Below, in pieces: positions 18,085-27,204 of a stretch of DNA of 64,000 nucleotides (positions are counted from its first letter, which is position 1; each line of letters opens with the position of its first letter). The notes beneath the pieces are model-generated. The model did not search any database, was not told the origin of the DNA, and worked only from the letters and a program-made list of their open reading frames with translations. The translations under genes were made by a program, and so were the position numbers. The stretch is from Coralloluteibacterium stylophorae (GTDB taxonomy: Bacteria > Pseudomonadota > Gammaproteobacteria > Xanthomonadales > Xanthomonadaceae): positions 310,001-374,000 of the forward strand of contig NZ_JAGQFT020000003.1 in assembly GCF_018122625.2 (NCBI RefSeq), read 5' to 3'.

Positions 18085-19733
18085 GGCAGCGGCGCGGCCT
18101 GTTCGAGCCGCGCGTACAGCGCGGGAAGCGCGCTGCTGTCGGGATCGAGCTGGCGCGCGGCGTCGGCCGCGCGCCGCGCCGCGCCGAGTTCGCCCGCGCC
18201 GAGCCGTTCCTCGGCCACCGCCCGGTAGCGCGCGGCGAGGCGGTCGCGCCAGCCGGGCAGTCGCGGATCGCCCGGATCCAGGGTCACTAGGGCATCGAGG
18301 CAGGCGGCGGCGCGGCCGAGGCTGTTGGCGGTGAGTTCGTTCTCGTAGCAGCGGATCGCCGCGGGGCGCAGGTCCGCCAGCGCACGCGCCACGCGCGGGT
18401 CGTCCGGCGCTGCGGCCTGCGCGGCGCGCAGCTTGTCGAACGCGCTGTCGCCGGGCGGGTCGACGAGATCGCCGTTGCGCATCGCCCGCCGCGCGTCCTC
18501 GAGCAGGTCGTCGACCCGGCGCGGATCGGCGCCGGCGACGGCGGCCGCGTCCTCGCCCCGCGCGCGGGAACGCAGCACCCGCTGCTCGGCCTCGCGCAGG
18601 CGCGGCAGGTCCGGCGCCAGTTCGCGCGCGGCGGCGAGCTCGGCCTCGGCCAGGTCGAAGCGGAAGTCGGCGGCCGCACGTTCGGCGCGCGCGGCATAGG
18701 CCGCCGCCACCCGCGCCAGCCCGCGGGCGGCGCGCCGGGCATCGCCGCCGGCATCGCGGGCGTTCTCGTAGCCGGCGCGTGCGCGATCGAGGTGGCCGGC
18801 CTGCAGGGCCTGGTCGGCGCTGCGGAAGTAACGCGTGCCTTCGCGGTTCTGGGCCTGCTGCAGCTCCGCCAGACGCGCGCGCGCCGCCGGCAGGCCGACA
18901 TGGGCCGGGTCGGCCTCCGCCACCCGCTCCACGAGCGCCTCGGCCGCCGGCAGGTCGCCGGCCGCCATCTCGGTCTCCGCCTGTTGCAGCAGACCGGCAA
19001 GGACCTCGTTGCGCCCGGCGGCCGCGACCGCGCTGGCGCCATCGTCCTGCAGCGCGTCCTCGTACAGCGCCAGCGCGCTGTCGTCGCCACCGGCCAGATG
19101 TCCGGCGCGCTGGGCGTCGCGTGCCGCCTCCAGGCTCGCCGCCGTATCCTGCCCCTGCGCATCGCGTCGGCGCAGTTCCTCGTCGAGCGGCTGCAGCTCG
19201 GCGGCGGGCAGGGCCAGCGAGCGTGCCAGGGCGAGCGCATCGCGCGCGGCATCTACGTCGTCGCGGGCCAGGGCCTCGCGGGCGCGCACCAGCGCCGCCT
19301 CGCCGACCCGGCGCAGGCCGTCCCGCGCCTCGCGGTGGTCGGGCTGCAGGGCGAGCACGGCGGTGTAGAGCTCGCGCGCGCCACGCCCATCGGGCGCGCT
19401 CAGCCGACCCTCGGCGAGGGCCGCATCGGCCTGGCCCAGCAACCGGTTCTGCTGCGGCTCGGGAAACAGCCGCGCCGAGATCGGCTCGCGCCAGAGATAG
19501 AGGGTGCTCGCCCCGGCCACCAGGACGACCGCCGCGAGCGCAAGCCACGGCCCTCCGCCCGCGCGCTGCCGGCGGCGGACCTGGCGCCCGCCGCCGGCGG
19601 CGCGCGGGCGGCGGTGGAGATCGTCGAAGTCCTCGGAGGCCGGATGGCGTCCGATGCGCGGTTCGCGGCGTTCGTTCACGGCACTGCGGGCAGGAGGCGG
19701 GGCTGCATCCCGTCGAGCATAGCCGCGCGCCAT
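18075..19733 (-). CDS. Membrane-anchored helical/TPR-like repeat protein of unknown function
   Basis: 552 aa from the ATG at 19733; a GTG at 19679 is an alternative. A cytoplasmic Arg-rich N-terminus is followed by one membrane segment (about 62-81, PWLALAAVVLVAG) and about 450 residues of Ala/Leu/Arg-rich helices. These repeatedly show TPR-like spacing (DLPAAEALVERVAEADP, GHLDRARAGYENARDAG, GELGAARRAADAARQLDP), likely periplasmic. Begins 27 nt after relA on the same strand, so possibly cotranscribed. No catalytic motif; a scaffold role is only a guess. Confidence 0.75.
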   Translation of the reverse strand: MARGYARRDAAPPPARSAVNERREPRIGRHPASEDFDDLHRRPRAAGGGRQVRRRQRAGGGPWLALAAVVLVAGASTLYLWREPISARLFPEPQQNRLLGQADAALAEGRLSAPDGRGARELYTAVLALQPDHREARDGLRRVGEAALVRAREALARDDVDAARDALALARSLALPAAELQPLDEELRRRDAQGQDTAASLEAARDAQRAGHLAGGDDSALALYEDALQDDGASAVAAAGRNEVLAGLLQQAETEMAAGDLPAAEALVERVAEADPAHVGLPAARARLAELQQAQNREGTRYFRSADQALQAGHLDRARAGYENARDAGGDARRAARGLARVAAAYAARAERAAADFRFDLAEAELAAARELAPDLPRLREAEQRVLRSRARGEDAAAVAGADPRRVDDLLEDARRAMRNGDLVDPPGDSAFDKLRAAQAAAPDDPRVARALADLRPAAIRCYENELTANSLGRAAACLDALVTLDPGDPRLPGWRDRLAARYRAVAEERLGAGELGAARRAADAARQLDPDSSALPALYARLEQAAPLPGR

Positions 19734-19759
19734 GAATACGGCTTCACCATGCTCCGACC

Positions 19760-21943
19760 TCAGCGGGTCTCGACGCTGCGGCGCGCCTCGGTGACGCCCG
19801 GCACGGAGGCGAGCTTGCCGAGCAGGCGGCCGAGCTGGTCGTAGTCGCTCACCTTCAGGGTGAAGCGCAGTTCGGCGCGGCCGCGGCCGTCGTCCACGCG
19901 CGTGTTGACGCCGAGCACGTGGGCGCCCTCCTGCGCGATCAGGTTGGACAGGTCCTTGAGCAGCCATTTGCGGTCGACGGCGCGGACCAGCACGTCGGCG
20001 CTGTAGCTCGACATGCCACGAAGCCCCCAGTCGACAGGCAGGACCCGCTCCGGATGGCGCGCCGCCAGCCGCAGCAGCGCCGGGCAGTTCTCGCGGTGGA
20101 TGCTGACTCCGCGTCCGCGGGTGAGGTAGCCCACGATCGGATCGCCGGCCACCGGCTGGCAGCATCGCGCCAGCTGGGTCAGGAGGTTGCCGACGCCCTC
20201 GACGGTGAAACGGTCCGAAGGCCGCGGCGGCCGCACCCGACGCTCGGGCAATCCCGTCTCCGCCCTCGCGGCCTCGCCCTTCGCGGCCGCGGCCTGCTCC
20301 TGCGCATGCTCGTGCAGGGCACGTCCGATCTGGCTCGGACCGACGTCGCCGAGCGCGACCAGCACCAGCAGGTCGTCCACCGAGTCCGCATGGAACCGCG
20401 GCAGCACCGGCGCCAGGTCCGCGCCCAGCAGGGCCAGGCGGCGCAGCTCGCGATCCAGGAGGTCGCGCCCGGCGGCGACGTTGCGCGCGCGGTCGAGCTT
20501 GTGGAACCAGGCGCGGACCTTGTCGCGCGAGCGCGCGCTGACCAGGTAGCCGTTGGCGGCGACCAGCCAGTCGCGGCGCGGCGAGGACACCTTGCCGGTC
20601 ATGATCTCGACCCGGTCGCCGCTGGCCGGGGCGAAGTCCAGCGGCACGATGCGGCCGTTGACCTTGGCGCCGATGCAGCGATGCCCGACCTCGGTATGCA
20701 CGTGGTAGGCGAAGTCGAGCACGGTGCCGCCGCGCGGCAGATCGATGACCTCGCCCTTGGGCGTGAGCAGGTAGGTCCGGTCCTCGACCAGCTCGGTCGA
20801 CAGCCCGGCCAAGAGCGCGCCGTCGTCGCCGGTCGCGGTGGCCTCCTGGTCGCTGGGGTCGAGCAGCCGCCGCATCCAGGCGACCTTGCGCTCGAACTCC
20901 GCCGCGCGGCTGCCGCGCCCGCCGCCCTCCTTGTAGCGCCAGTGCGCGGCGACGCCGAGCTCGGCCTGGGCGTGCATCTCGTGGGTGCGGATCTGCACCT
21001 CGAGGGTCTTGCCCTCCGGCCCGACCACGGCGGTGTGCAGGGACCGGTAGTCGTTGCCCTTCGGCTTGGCGATGTAGTCGTCGAACTCGCTGGGGATCGG
21101 CACCCAGGTCGCGTGCACCACGCCGAGCGCGGTGTAGCAGGCACCGAGGTCATCGACCAGCACGCGCACCGCGCGGATGTCGTAGAGCTCGCCGAACGGC
21201 CGGTTCTTCTTCTGCATCTTCTTCCAGATGCTGAAGATGTGCTTCGGCCGTCCGGCGACGTCCGCACGCACGCCCTGCTCGGCCAGCGCCTCGCGCAGGC
21301 GCTGCTTGACGTCCTCGATCCAGGTCTCGCGGGCGGCGCGCTTCTCGTCGAGCAGGCGGGCGATGTTGCGGTAGGTCTCCGGCTGCAGGTAGCGGAAGGC
21401 GAGGTCCTCGAGCTCCCACTTGAGCTGCCAGATGCCGAGGCGGTTGGCCAACGGGGCGTGGATGTCGGCGGTGAGCCGGGCGAGCGCCGTGCGCGCCTCC
21501 TCGGGCAGCGCGGCGGCCGCGCGCATGCGCGCGAGCTGGCGCGCGAGCAGGATCGGCAGCACGCGCAGGTCGCGCACGATCGCCATCAGCAGCCGGCGCA
21601 GGCCTTCCGCGCCCGACTCGGCGTGCTCGGCATGCAGGTCCCAGACCCGGCCCGCGGCGCGCTGGCCTTCGAGCAGGGCCGGCAGCGCCGGCATGTCCGC
21701 GACGAGCGCAGGGATCGTGTCCTGGAGCTCCGGCCGCGCGTGCAGGATCGCCGCGGCCAGCACCTCGCGATCCGCGGCGAGCTGCTGCAGCAGGTCGAGC
21801 GTAGTCGCCAGTTCCGTCTCCGCATCCGGCGCGGCCGCCGGCGCCGCATCGAGACGCGCCGCCAGCGTCGGCGGCAGCGCGTCCGCGGCGGCCTGTGCGC
21901 GCCAGGCGGCGAACGGCGAGGAAGCTGGCGCGGAGGGTGGCAT
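19760..21943 (-). CDS. relA: (p)ppGpp synthetase RelA
   Basis: 727 aa. The N-terminal HD-type region lacks the HDxxED hydrolase residues (it reads MAIVRDLRVLPILLARQL), as in RelA rather than SpoT. The synthetase core is intact (FDDYIAKPKGNDYRSLHTAV). A TGS domain follows, then a region with the RCCQP cysteine pair, and a C-terminal ACT domain. It makes (p)ppGpp at ribosomes with uncharged A-site tRNA. The ATG at 21943 is chosen; a longer open frame would overlap the divergent gene at 22018. Confidence 0.95.
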   Translation of the reverse strand: MPPSAPASSPFAAWRAQAAADALPPTLAARLDAAPAAAPDAETELATTLDLLQQLAADREVLAAAILHARPELQDTIPALVADMPALPALLEGQRAAGRVWDLHAEHAESGAEGLRRLLMAIVRDLRVLPILLARQLARMRAAAALPEEARTALARLTADIHAPLANRLGIWQLKWELEDLAFRYLQPETYRNIARLLDEKRAARETWIEDVKQRLREALAEQGVRADVAGRPKHIFSIWKKMQKKNRPFGELYDIRAVRVLVDDLGACYTALGVVHATWVPIPSEFDDYIAKPKGNDYRSLHTAVVGPEGKTLEVQIRTHEMHAQAELGVAAHWRYKEGGGRGSRAAEFERKVAWMRRLLDPSDQEATATGDDGALLAGLSTELVEDRTYLLTPKGEVIDLPRGGTVLDFAYHVHTEVGHRCIGAKVNGRIVPLDFAPASGDRVEIMTGKVSSPRRDWLVAANGYLVSARSRDKVRAWFHKLDRARNVAAGRDLLDRELRRLALLGADLAPVLPRFHADSVDDLLVLVALGDVGPSQIGRALHEHAQEQAAAAKGEAARAETGLPERRVRPPRPSDRFTVEGVGNLLTQLARCCQPVAGDPIVGYLTRGRGVSIHRENCPALLRLAARHPERVLPVDWGLRGMSSYSADVLVRAVDRKWLLKDLSNLIAQEGAHVLGVNTRVDDGRGRAELRFTLKVSDYDQLGRLLGKLASVPGVTEARRSVETR

Positions 21944-22017
21944 CGGGGCGGAAGACGTTTCGCGGGCTCGGGCGGCGACTACACTAGAACATCCGTCACC
22001 GAGTGGAACCGCCGCCA

Positions 22018-22503
22018 ATGCGCCGCCTGCTTTCCGTTTCCCTGGCCCTGTCGTTCGCGTTCGCCGCCGGTGCCGCCGGCGCCCAGCAGTTCACGCTCGA
22101 GGGCGAGATGTCGTCCGACGAGTTCGCCGCCGCCGGACTCGACAAGCTGTCCCCGCAGGAACGCGCCAGCCTCGACGCCTGGCTGCGCAGGGAATTCGGA
22201 CTGCGCGAGGAGCAGGTCCGCGAGGAGGCGCTGGCGCAGGACAAGGAGGAGCGGCGCGGCCTGTTCGAGCGCGACAGCCGCGAGCCGATCGAAAGCAGCC
22301 TGCCGGGTACGTTCACCGGCGTGCGCGGGCCGGGCTTCTTCCATCTGGAGAATGGTCAGGTGTGGGAGCGTACCGGCAGCGAAACGCTGACGGTCCGACC
22401 GATCGAGAACCCCAGGGTCACGATCAAGCCCGGCATGATCAGCGGCTGGTACCTGCAGGTCGAGGACTACGGCACCACCTTCAAGGTCCGCCGCGTCGAG
22501 TGA
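22018..22503 (+). CDS. Small secreted protein of unknown function
   Basis: 161 aa with a cleavable signal peptide (MRRLLSVSLALSFAFAAGAAGAQ). The mature part starts with a charged helix that mentions DKLSPQERASLDAWLRREFGL and ends in a predicted small beta domain (GPGFFHLENGQVWERTG to the C-terminus). I recognise no catalytic residues. Divergent from relA (74-nt gap) and convergent with hrpA. Periplasmic location is inferred from the signal peptide. Confidence 0.75.
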   Translation: MRRLLSVSLALSFAFAAGAAGAQQFTLEGEMSSDEFAAAGLDKLSPQERASLDAWLRREFGLREEQVREEALAQDKEERRGLFERDSREPIESSLPGTFTGVRGPGFFHLENGQVWERTGSETLTVRPIENPRVTIKPGMISGWYLQVEDYGTTFKVRRVE

Positions 22504-22509
22504 CCGCAC

Positions 22510-22532
22510 GCGGGCGGCCTCAGGCCGCCCGC
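22510..22532. terminator. Perfect hairpin between convergent genes
   Basis: Ten-base stem GCGGGCGGCC / GGCCGCCCGC with a three-base loop TCA. The loop is the complement of the hrpA stop codon TGA. It ends both the secreted-protein gene and hrpA. There is no T-run, so it may act as a barrier or RNA 3'-end stabiliser rather than as a classical intrinsic terminator. Confidence 0.5.
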
Positions 22533-25500
22533 AGCGCCTCGACCCGTCGCGCCAGGCGCTTGGCCGACACCGCACCGCGGGTGCCGAGTTCCTGGGCGAA
22601 CAGCGAGACCCGCAGTTCCTCGATGTCCCAACGCAGCCCCTGCCAGTCGGCGCTGCCGGCCTTGCCCGCCGCGCGCGCGGCGTCGAGCGCCTCCACGAAC
22701 GGCGCGATCTCGAGCATCCGCTGCTGATCGCGCGCCGGGTCGCGCTTCGCCCGCTCGGTACGCAGCAGCATCGCCTGCAGGTAGCGCGGGAACTCGGTCA
22801 GCGCCTCGGCCGGCGTCTCGCGCAGGAAGCCGGGATGCACCAGCGCGTCGAGCTGGGCGCGCAGGTCGTCGAGGTTGCCCTTCGCCCAGCCCATCAGCGG
22901 CGCCTCCAGGGCCGGGCGCAGTTCGCCCACCGCCCTGAGGATGCTCTCGGCCAGCTCCAGCCGCCGGATCGCCTCCGGGAACAGGGCCTTGCCCGCCTGT
23001 TCGCGCCGCGCCTCGAAGGCCTGTGCATCGCGGATGCCGCCGAGGTCGCCGCCCAGCACCGCCGACAGCGCCGCCTCGACGATGTCCGCGCGCAGCTGGT
23101 CTGCCGATTCGATGGTCGCGTACAGCAGCCCGGTCTTGGGCGATACCGGCAGCTGCTTGCGCGCCTGCCGGATGCGGTCGTCGAGGGCCAGGGCGAGCAG
23201 GCGCCGCACGCCGCCGGGATGCGCGGCCTCGGCGACGGCGCGGTCGGCGAACACCCGCAGCGCCGCCGCGTCGCCGGTGTCCACCAGCGCCGGGAACGCA
23301 GGCACGCCGGCATCGCCCGGGATCGAGACCGGGATCGGCTGCTCCGGGAACGCCACCAGCCCCTCCTTCGCCATGCCCTGCGCCGCGTGCGCGGCGAAGG
23401 CCCGCTCGGCGTCGGCGGCGAAGCGCGCGCGCAGCGCGTCCAGGTCACGCGACTCGGCGAGTTTCTTCCTGCCGCTGCGGTCGAGCAGGCGGATGTTCAT
23501 GCGCAGGTGCGGCTCCACCGCGGCGAGGTCGAAGTCGCTCGGCGCGATCGCGGCACCGGTGGCGCGCGCGAGGAAACGCGCGAGCTCGCCCTGCAGGCTG
23601 TCGGCGGTCGGCTGCGGATAGGCCTCGGCGAAGGCGCGGGCGAAATCCGGCGCCGGCACGAAGCTGCGCCGCTGCGCCTTCGGCAGGCCGCGGATCAGCG
23701 CGGTGGCCAGCTCCGGCACGAAGCCGGGCGCCAGCCAGGTCAGGCGCGCGTCGTCGAGCGCGTTGAGCAGGTGCAGGGGCACGTCGAGGGTCACGCCGTC
23801 GTCCTCGCGCCCCGGCTCGAACACGTAGTGCAGCGCCAGCCGCACGTCGCCCAGCGCGAGGAACTTCGGGTAGCGATCGGCCTCGCTGCCTTCGCCGGGC
23901 AGCAGTTCCGCAAGCGACCACTGCAGCGACGCCTTCTGCGCGGCGTCCAGGCGCTTGTACCAGGCGTCGAGCGCCGCGGCCGTGTTCATCTCGGCGGGGA
24001 TGCGGTCGAGGTACCAGCGCGCCTGCCAGTCCTCGTCGGCGACCAGGCCGACGCGGCGCAGCTTGGCTTCTTCCTCGCGCGCCATCGCGAGCGTCTTCAG
24101 GTTGCGCTCGAGGAAGGCGGCGCGGGCATTGATCTCGCCGCTGACCAGGGCCTCGCGCACGAAGATCTCGCGCGCCTCGGCCGGGTACAGGCTGCCGTAG
24201 TGCACCGGCCGCTTCGGCGCCAGCACCAGGCCGAACAGCGAGACCTGCTCGCTGCCGACCACCCGCCCCTGCGCGCGCGACCAGTGCGGATCGTGATGGC
24301 GGCGCTGCAGGAGATGGTCGAGCTCGGCGATCGCCCAGTCCGGTTCGATCGTCGCGTTCATCAGGCCCCAGACGCGCTGGGTGTCGAGCAGCACCGCCGA
24401 GAGCATCCACGGCGGCGGCTTCGAGGCCAGCGACGATCCGGGAAACACTTGGTAGCGCCGGCCGCGCGGGCCTTCGTAGAGGCTCTTGTCGGCGCGATGG
24501 CCGATCTGGGTGGGCAGGCCGGCAATCAGCGCCCGGTGCAGCTCGGGATACTTCGCCGGCTCCGCGTTCTCGCTCCAGCCCAGCTCGTCCACCAGCAGGT
24601 GCAGCTGGCGATGCAGCTCGCGCCATTCGCGCATGCGCAGGAAGCCGAGGAAGCGCTTGCCGCACCAGTCGCGCAGGCGCGACTGGGTCAGTTCCTCGTG
24701 CGCCTCGCGGTAGGCGGCCCAGAGATTGAGCACGCCGACGAACTCGCTGCGGGGGTCGTTGAACTGCGCGTGCGCCTGATCGGCCGCCTGACGCGCGTCG
24801 GCCGGGCGCTCGCGCGGGTCCTGGATGCCGAGGAAGGCGCAGATCACCAGCGCCTCGCGCAGGCAGCCGTGGGCGCGCGCGGCGACCAGGATGCGCGCCA
24901 GCTTGGGATCGACCGGCATCCGCGCCATGGTCCGGCCGATGTCGGTGAGCCGGCGCCCGTCGTCGACCGCACCGAGTTCCGCCAGCTGCTGCCAGCCGTC
25001 GGCGACGGCGCGCGGGTCCGGCGCCTCCAGGAAGGGGAAGTCCTCGATCCGTCCCAGGCGCAGCTCGAGCATGCGCAGGATCACGCCGGCGAGCGAGGCG
25101 CGCAGGATCTCCGGATCGGTGAACGCGCTGCGCGAGAGGAAATCGGCCTCGCCGTAGAGCCGGTAGCACACGCCCGCGGCGATGCGTCCGCAGCGTCCGG
25201 CGCGCTGGTTGGCACTGGCCTGGCTGATCTTCTCGATGTGCAGGCGGTCGAGCTTCTGGCGCGGGCTGTAGCGCTTGACCCGCGCCACGCCCGGGTCGAT
25301 CACGTAGCGGATGCGCGGCACCGTCAGCGAGGTCTCGGCGACGTTGGTCGCCAGCACGATGCGCCGCTTCGGCCCCGGGTTGAACACGCGGTCCTGGTCA
25401 CGCGCCGACAGCCGTGCATACAGCGGCAGGACCTCGGTCTCGCGGTACTTGCGCCGCTCCAGCGCCTGGTGTGCCTCGCGGATCTCGCGCTCGCCCGGCA

Positions 25501-26407
25501 GGAACACCAGGGTGTCGCCGCGCGGGTCTTCGCGGCTGATCTCGTCCATCGCCTGGACGATGGCCTCGGCCATCGAGCGCGGCTCGGTGCCGCCGTCCTC
25601 GTCCTCGCCCGCCGCCTCCTCCGGCCCGCGCCAGCGCACCTCGACCGGATAGCTGCGGCCGGCAACGTCGACTACCGGCGCGTCGTCGAAATGCTTCGCG
25701 AAGCGCGCGGTGTCGATCGTGGCGGAAGTCACGATCAGCTTGAGGTCGGGCCGGCGCGCGAGCAGCGTCTTCAGGAAGCCCAGCAGGAAGTCGATGTTGA
25801 GGCTGCGCTCGTGGGCCTCGTCGACGATGATCGTGTCGTAGGCCGACAGCCAGCGATCCGAGGCGATCTCCGCCAGCAGGATGCCGTCGGTCATGAACTT
25901 GACGTGGGTGCGCTCGGACACGTTGTCGGTGAAGCGCACCTGGAAGCCGACGGCACCGCCGATCTCGGTCTGGAGCTCCTCGGCGACGCGTCGCGCCACG
26001 GCGCGCGCGGCGATGCGGCGCGGCTGCGTGCAGCCGATCATCCCGGCCACGCCGCGCCCGGCGGCCAGGCACAGCTTCGGCAGCTGGGTGGTCTTGCCGG
26101 AGCCGGTCTCGCCGGCGACCACCACCACCTGGTGGCGGCGGATCAGCTCGACGATGCGCGCGGCCTCGCGGGCGACCGGAAGATCCTCCGGGAACGTCGG
26201 CGCGGGCACCTGGCCCGCGCGCGCGGCATAGGCGGCGCGCGAGGCGGCCAGCGCCTGCTCGAAGCGTTCGCGCGCACGCGCGTCGTCGCGCGCCTTGCGG
26301 CTGGCGCCGCGCAGCCTGAGCAGGCGGCCGCGGTCGCGGCTGAGCGTGGCGTCGAGGTCGTCGGCGGCGGCGCGCACGGAGCTGCTAGCGGAATTCACGA
26401 TAGACAT
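22520..26407 (-). CDS. hrpA: ATP-dependent RNA helicase HrpA
   Basis: 1295 aa, the large DEAH/RHA helicase of proteobacteria. Walker A GETGSGKTTQLPKL, motif II DEAHERSLN, motif III TSATID, motif VI QRAGRCGR, then the HA2/OB region and the long HrpA-specific C-terminal domain. It resolves stalled ribosomes and processes certain mRNAs. The ATG at 26407 is favoured for leader length; an in-frame ATG at 26443 is possible. Divergent from dps, with a TAGAAT element near 26462-26467 on the minus strand as a candidate -10. Confidence 0.95.
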   Translation of the reverse strand: MSIVNSASSSVRAAADDLDATLSRDRGRLLRLRGASRKARDDARARERFEQALAASRAAYAARAGQVPAPTFPEDLPVAREAARIVELIRRHQVVVVAGETGSGKTTQLPKLCLAAGRGVAGMIGCTQPRRIAARAVARRVAEELQTEIGGAVGFQVRFTDNVSERTHVKFMTDGILLAEIASDRWLSAYDTIIVDEAHERSLNIDFLLGFLKTLLARRPDLKLIVTSATIDTARFAKHFDDAPVVDVAGRSYPVEVRWRGPEEAAGEDEDGGTEPRSMAEAIVQAMDEISREDPRGDTLVFLPGEREIREAHQALERRKYRETEVLPLYARLSARDQDRVFNPGPKRRIVLATNVAETSLTVPRIRYVIDPGVARVKRYSPRQKLDRLHIEKISQASANQRAGRCGRIAAGVCYRLYGEADFLSRSAFTDPEILRASLAGVILRMLELRLGRIEDFPFLEAPDPRAVADGWQQLAELGAVDDGRRLTDIGRTMARMPVDPKLARILVAARAHGCLREALVICAFLGIQDPRERPADARQAADQAHAQFNDPRSEFVGVLNLWAAYREAHEELTQSRLRDWCGKRFLGFLRMREWRELHRQLHLLVDELGWSENAEPAKYPELHRALIAGLPTQIGHRADKSLYEGPRGRRYQVFPGSSLASKPPPWMLSAVLLDTQRVWGLMNATIEPDWAIAELDHLLQRRHHDPHWSRAQGRVVGSEQVSLFGLVLAPKRPVHYGSLYPAEAREIFVREALVSGEINARAAFLERNLKTLAMAREEEAKLRRVGLVADEDWQARWYLDRIPAEMNTAAALDAWYKRLDAAQKASLQWSLAELLPGEGSEADRYPKFLALGDVRLALHYVFEPGREDDGVTLDVPLHLLNALDDARLTWLAPGFVPELATALIRGLPKAQRRSFVPAPDFARAFAEAYPQPTADSLQGELARFLARATGAAIAPSDFDLAAVEPHLRMNIRLLDRSGRKKLAESRDLDALRARFAADAERAFAAHAAQGMAKEGLVAFPEQPIPVSIPGDAGVPAFPALVDTGDAAALRVFADRAVAEAAHPGGVRRLLALALDDRIRQARKQLPVSPKTGLLYATIESADQLRADIVEAALSAVLGGDLGGIRDAQAFEARREQAGKALFPEAIRRLELAESILRAVGELRPALEAPLMGWAKGNLDDLRAQLDALVHPGFLRETPAEALTEFPRYLQAMLLRTERAKRDPARDQQRMLEIAPFVEALDAARAAGKAGSADWQGLRWDIEELRVSLFAQELGTRGAVSAKRLARRVEALRAA

Positions 26408-26494
26408 GTCCGATGGTGGCGATCGGCCGAATTCATTTGGCATGAACGCGCCCGGCCCATAATTCTAAGGTTGCCCCCACCTCCGGAGATCCCC

Positions 26495-27010
26495 ATGGCG
26501 AACCCGCAGAAGAAAGTCGTTTCCAAGCTCGAGAAGCCGACGCCGCAGATCCACATCGGGATCGACGAGCAGGCGCGCACGCAGATCGCCGATCTGCTGA
26601 CCCGGTTCCTCGCCGATACCTACACGCTGTACCTGAAGACCCACAACTTCCACTGGAACGTCACCGGGCCGCATTTCAGCTCGCTGCACAACATGCTCGA
26701 GGAGCAGTACAACGAGCTGTGGACGGCCACCGACGAGATCGCCGAGCGCATCCGGGCGCTGGGCGTGTTCGTGCCGGGCTCCGGCAAGCAGTTCTCCGAG
26801 CTGTCGTCGATCGACGAGGAGACCGGCATTCCCGACTGGAAGGGCATGCTCACCCAGCTCGTCGAGGGCCACGAGGCCGCGTCGCGCAGCGCCCGGGCGG
26901 TGTTCGCGGCCGCCGACGACGCCAACGACCAGCCGACCGCCGACCTGGTCACCGTGCGCATGACCGCCCATGAGAAGACCGCCTGGATGCTGCGCTCGAT
27001 GCTCCAGTAG
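26495..27010 (+). CDS. dps: Dps-family DNA-binding ferritin-like protein
   Basis: 171 aa. The ferroxidase signature THNFHWNVTGPHFSSLH (49-65) and the downstream EQYNELWTATDEIAERI helix are intact, so the intersubunit iron site should be functional. The Lys-containing N-terminal tail could contact DNA. Dps dodecamers oxidise iron with H2O2 and protect DNA in starvation. A GGAG Shine-Dalgarno precedes the ATG, and a strong terminator follows 20 nt after the stop. Confidence 0.94.
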   Translation: MANPQKKVVSKLEKPTPQIHIGIDEQARTQIADLLTRFLADTYTLYLKTHNFHWNVTGPHFSSLHNMLEEQYNELWTATDEIAERIRALGVFVPGSGKQFSELSSIDEETGIPDWKGMLTQLVEGHEAASRSARAVFAAADDANDQPTADLVTVRMTAHEKTAWMLRSMLQ

Positions 27011-27030
27011 GCGCCCGTTCCTGCCGCCCG

Positions 27031-27066
27031 AAACGCCCGGCTCCGGCCGGGCGTTTTCGTTTTTTG
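27031..27066 (+). terminator. Intrinsic terminator after dps
   Basis: Perfect ten-base stem AAACGCCCGG / CCGGGCGTTT with a six-base loop, followed by TCGTTTTTT. A textbook Rho-independent terminator placed just after the dps stop. Confidence 0.93.
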
Positions 27067-27204
27067 TCATCCGGTGTCGATGGTGTTCAACCCGTGCCAC
27101 GCAGCCGCGATGCGCCGGCGAAAGCCTGCCCGGAGCGGGTGCTTCATGCCAAGTTCAGGGCTCAGCAACGGCGGCCCCTTCCGCCGTCCCTCGCGGAGAC
27201 CCTC

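Noticed and set aside
22835-27010. A 1391-codon open frame on the plus strand antisense to hrpA.
   Set aside because: It is low-complexity Arg/Ala/Gly-rich, has no domains and only becomes real at its end, where it is the dps frame. GC-rich third positions keep antisense frames open.
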